64,000 bases of DNA, from positions 1-64,000 of the forward strand of contig WBMZ01009448.1 in NCBI GenBank assembly GCA_013400975.1. Direction: 5' to 3'. The position numbers and the translations under genes were made by a program. Below the pieces are notes generated by a model. It did no database searches, was not told where the DNA came from, and worked only from the letters and a program-made list of their open reading frames with translations. Source of the DNA: Atrichornis clamosus. Lineage: Eukaryota; Chordata; Aves; Passeriformes; Menuridae. Shown one piece after another: positions 60,288 through 64,000 of this stretch. Numbering within the stretch: the first letter of the stretch is position 1; every line of letters begins with the position of its first letter.

Positions 60288-61183
60288 GTATTTCAGAGGA
60301 CCTACTGTCTTTCTGATAGGAACTAATTAATTGTAAAAGGTCTACAGTATTACGGCAAAGTGAAGAGATTTTTGGATACCCAGCTTCATGATACTGCATT
60401 ATTACTTCTCTGAAACTGGAGACATGCCATTGACCAGAAAAAATTATATATTGTAGGAGAGAGGTAAAATTTCCATTTGAGTCAGGGTGTGTTTTTCAGT
60501 TTGGTGTTTGGTTTGGGGTTTTTTTTGTGGAGGAGGGATTTTGGGGTTTTGTTTCATTGGTTTTGTTTTTTAATCCTGATCTTGTTCATCTTTTGGAGGT
60601 CTGCACAATACTGGCAGGCTTGGCCACTTTCAGTGTTGTCTGTGTAGGACTCCAGACTTCAATATTGTGTTTTCCATGTGTAATATTTATTTCAAGGTTT
60701 GATTCAAAGTAAGATATAATTTTCTACATGGTAAAAGCCTGAAGTTTAATGACAAATGCTTATTGAAATTAACATAGGGGATTTTTGAGACTACTGTAGT
60801 CTTTGCTTAGCCACCTACAGAGGAATATGAAATATTTTAAGAGATTGCTCTACAGCTTGTTTGTTCACTTCTGACAGTCAAATTGCTACACCTCTGAGGA
60901 ATGGTGATACCCTTGCAACTGAAAGACAACTTCAAGAAGCAGACAGAAGCAGTTTTACTCTAAAGAGATTTTCCAAATTTCTCATAGTCATGTAGGAAGA
61001 AGGTCATCATATCTAACTGATAATTCCTTTGCAAGTCTGAAACTCAAAAGGAAAGGTATTGTGTAAGTGTTTTCCTATCTGGAATAGTATCCCAGTTAAA
61101 CAACATTGCTACATAGAAGTGATTCTGAGTTACTTTACTTCCTAGATCCTGGCACCAAGTTGACAGAAAGGGGAAAATTTTTT

Positions 61184-61189
61184 ATTAAA
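61184..61189 (+). terminator. Candidate poly(A) signal ATTAAA (middle)
   Basis: ATTAAA after a T run, followed by a G/T-rich stretch (GTTTGGAATGTTCTTTGCTG). The downstream element is convincing, the hexamer is the second-best variant. Confidence 0.4.
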
Positions 61190-62113
61190 GTTTGGAATGT
61201 TCTTTGCTGATTTGATAATTTAATATGAATGGAATTCAAGATTTTTCATCAATTCCCAAGTGTGTTAATTTAAATTAATAGTCAAATGAGCAGATTGTCA
61301 TTGCTGGTCTGTTCATAATACTGAGTTAGCAATTCCTCAAGGAAGGAAGCCTGCTGTTTACTTGGTATTGATTTCAGTCATTCACTGCAATTTGTTTCCT
61401 CATTCTATCTTGACTAGTGCTGAGTTCTTATCAAATAGGTGAATCTGAAGTTTTTACCTACTTCCCCAGTTACTTATTGTACCTCTTCTTGGCTGTCACG
61501 TGGAACACTTGAAGTTATTTTAAATGTTTTATTTATATATGAGATTGACCAAGCTACAAGTATAACTTTTCTCACTTTTTGCATATTCTCCTTCACTTAA
61601 TAACTTAGTCTTTGCCAACCATGTATACAAGGTGTCTACTACTGAATGCCAGTAATTTTTTTTCCCCTTAACTTCTGCTTGCAGTTTTGTTGATTTCTGT
61701 TTTTCTGTGACTTCTGTTTTCTCTCAAATTGAATTAACTGATATTCTGACCATTCCAGAGTGGCCCAAACTCTAAATGAACTCAGAGTTAAGTGTCCTCA
61801 GCCCTGCAGTGGATGTTGTGTGAAAATTTGGCATTGCTGGAATAAGAGCCTACTTATGGTGTTTTTTGGTCTCATGCTTAGGATGAGTTTGCACTCATGC
61901 AGTCACTGTGGCAGTTAATGTGCATGCACCTGAACAAACCTAGACATCAGTAGCAATTTGGGCACAAGGACCACATAAACTTTTATTAGCTGAACTGATT
62001 GCAATCTAGACTTTCTCTAGTATGCTGCAGCATTACACTGTAGCCCCAGTAACATTCTGAAGATCATTGTGAAAAATGCCTTACTTAATTTGAAAGCATT
62101 TTATGTTGTTAAC

Positions 62114-62119
62114 ATTAAA
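62114..62119 (+). terminator. Candidate poly(A) signal ATTAAA (distal)
   Basis: ATTAAA without an obvious G/T-rich element directly after it, so weaker than the other two. Confidence 0.25.
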
Positions 62120-64000
62120 CTCTTGACCTAGATTACACAAAATGCCACAGTGCAGGCTGAGCTCCCTTAAATAGAATTAATTTTAGACAGGAAAACCTTG
62201 ATCTTTATTTATCTCATTTCAAATTCAGTTCTAGCAAGGTTAGACCCATGTACAAGGAATCTCTTTAATGCATATGCAAAATCTCACCCCTGAGCTGCAC
62301 TGCACAAGAAATGGGACAAAAGGAAAGAAAGCTGACTTTGTGCTTTTCATTGCCTTTGAGTGGCTTTTAAATTTCATGACCAGTTGTCTACTGAAAGCTG
62401 CACAGGAAATGAGTGGTATAGATACTATTATTAGGAAAATACAAGACTAGGTCTGCTGTCTAGTCTGCTGCTGGCAGAGCCTTGCTGCTCGAGAGGTGGT
62501 CAGGTGGGATATCTTCTAGCAGCTCTATCAAAAGCTCTCTGCCCAGATGGAATTACAGTAGGAAACCTCTGCACCAGCTTTAACAACATTGGGTTGTTAC
62601 ATAAAAACTGCAGTTGACCCTAAATACAGACCCTAAATCTGAGTGCCACAGAAGCAATTGATTTTTTACTTTGCTTCTGATACTAAGGCATATGTGTATG
62701 CCATGGGATTGTACTTAGGAGACTTCAGAATGCAGAACTGGCAATGCTGAAATAATCTGCCATCAGCAATTTGTAATCTCTGCAAGTACAGTGTTACCCG
62801 TCTACAGTTCCTGGAAGAGTATTGTATCTCTTGCCCTTATCTGAAAATCTAAAGGGCTGTTTCCTTATCCCCTTTTCACTGTAAAAAGGAAACTCACCTG
62901 GGCACTGCTCTTCTATTATCTAGAAATCTTTGGAGTAGTTCTCCTGTGCTTGTCTGCTGTGTTGCTCGCATTGGCACATCAGCCACAAAAAAACCCCATT
63001 ATGTGTGTCAGTGTAACATCACTCCCTTTAACCAAATCCAAACACCAAATTGCAAATGAGAGCAGCAGCTAAACAACTGGTCATTCAAAAGCCTCACTAA
63101 TTCAGTGTAATACTGCAGAGGGAGGTAGAATCACTCTAAATACAGCAATGTTCCAGAGCAAAATGTCAGAATTTTGGAGATATGCTAAATTCTCAGTGTG
63201 TATTTGTAGAGACTATGTCTTCAGTCATATTCTGTCAACATAGCACAATTCTATTACTTTCTTCCTTTTGAGAAGAGAAGCCAAAGAAACCAGGGCATAC
63301 TGAATGTTACTTTGTTATTTTATGCTCTGTGTGTCTTATTTTACCAAACTCTTACTTGTTTAACTATCTGTTGCCTTCAGTGTTAGGTCTCACTGCTTCT
63401 TGCTGGTCCTCTTTGCTCTTCTGTCATCCAGTGTACAGCAATGAACCAGACTTGAGCTTTTCATTTGTGAAGTGAGTGATGGCAGCAGTAATTTGGTAAG
63501 GAACGGGAGGGAGGAAGCACTAGTGCCCAGTTCTGATGTCCGCTTCTCCATGGGAGTGATGCTTGCGGTGTAAAACTTGGATGTGAAACTCAATTGTTTG
63601 ACAAAAATTCTTTGATCAGAATGAAACCAAAGGTTAGGCTTCCTGTACTTCATTTTACAAGCTGTGTGTAGTAACCCAAATTCATTAGAAATGTGATCAC
63701 ATATATTAGTACTAAAAGCTGTATTTTGTCTGTGATGTCATGAATTATATATACTATAAAGGTGGAGCTCATTTGTATTCTCCACTAAGTCATGATAAAC
63801 TAAAATTCTGATTACTCTTCCTTAAATCAACCTGAGCTGAAAAAAAAGAAAGATAAAAAAATTACACCTTGTGAAGAAGCTCCTCAAAATTCGTCACTTC
63901 ACAGCACAGTTGGAATTTTTCTTCCAGTCACTTGGTGAGGAAAAATTGAGAATATCTTCCAGAGTTCATTTACTCTTTTGCAGTATTGTTGCTAAAGCAC

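Larger units (their letters stand above)
60031..64000 (+). other. CLEC16A 3' UTR and possible downstream flank
   Basis: AT-rich, no coding signal. Its extent is unknown; I recall a mammalian CLEC16A 3' UTR of a few kb, so much of this may be transcribed. No AATAAA was found on reading; three ATTAAA hexamers occur (60282, 61184, 62114). No downstream gene (RMI2 or SOCS1 expected by synteny) is recognisable. Confidence 0.6.

Noticed and set aside
60031..64000. RMI2 or SOCS1, expected downstream by synteny
   Set aside because: No SH2 or OB-fold coding sequence on either strand; any such gene must lie beyond the window.

Overview
The window is vertebrate nuclear DNA, almost certainly from a bird. 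It is AT-rich outside two CpG islands at the left end. It carries degraded CR1 retroelement pieces and an LTR of an avian endogenous-retrovirus type, and it is filled by one large intron-rich gene on the + strand. I could follow that gene exon by exon: it is CLEC16A (ema/Gop-1 family), from the start codon at 1542 to the stop at 60028-60030. There are 24 coding exons, all with GT/AG borders and compatible phases, giving a predicted protein of 1040 residues. No other protein-coding gene is supported.

Layout: 1-820 is a first CpG island, possibly the promoter or first exon of a divergent neighbour; DEXI is expected there from vertebrate synteny, but its coding part is not in the window. 820-1260 is an AT-richer gap. 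1260-1900 is the second CpG island, holding the CLEC16A promoter, a four-codon uORF and exon 1. 1622-59689 holds exons 2-24 and 23 introns. 60031-64000 is 3' UTR and possibly flank. Intron repeats include a CR1 piece in intron 5 (11040-11285), a probable solo LTR ending shortly before exon 17 (31612-32295), a CR1 piece in intron 19 (38290-38405), and an unclassified repeat present twice around exon 22.

CLEC16A works at endosomes and lysosomes in endosomal trafficking, autophagy and mitophagy; in mammals it acts with RNF41 (Nrdp1) and USP8. The bird protein keeps the N-terminal FPL region, a charged probably disordered segment (about 358-480), the conserved C-terminal half, and a Ser/Pro-rich tail. 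Despite the gene name, no C-type lectin domain is recognisable.

The most interesting points are about gene structure. A 6-nt microexon (12074-12079) restores the V-S-L-D reading that I recall from mammalian CLEC16A. An in-frame exon-like segment in intron 23 (55073-55149) would swap the normal C-terminus for a short Arg-rich tail. The LTR abuts exon 17. I found no new multi-gene system. All homology calls are from memory and reading, not from searches.
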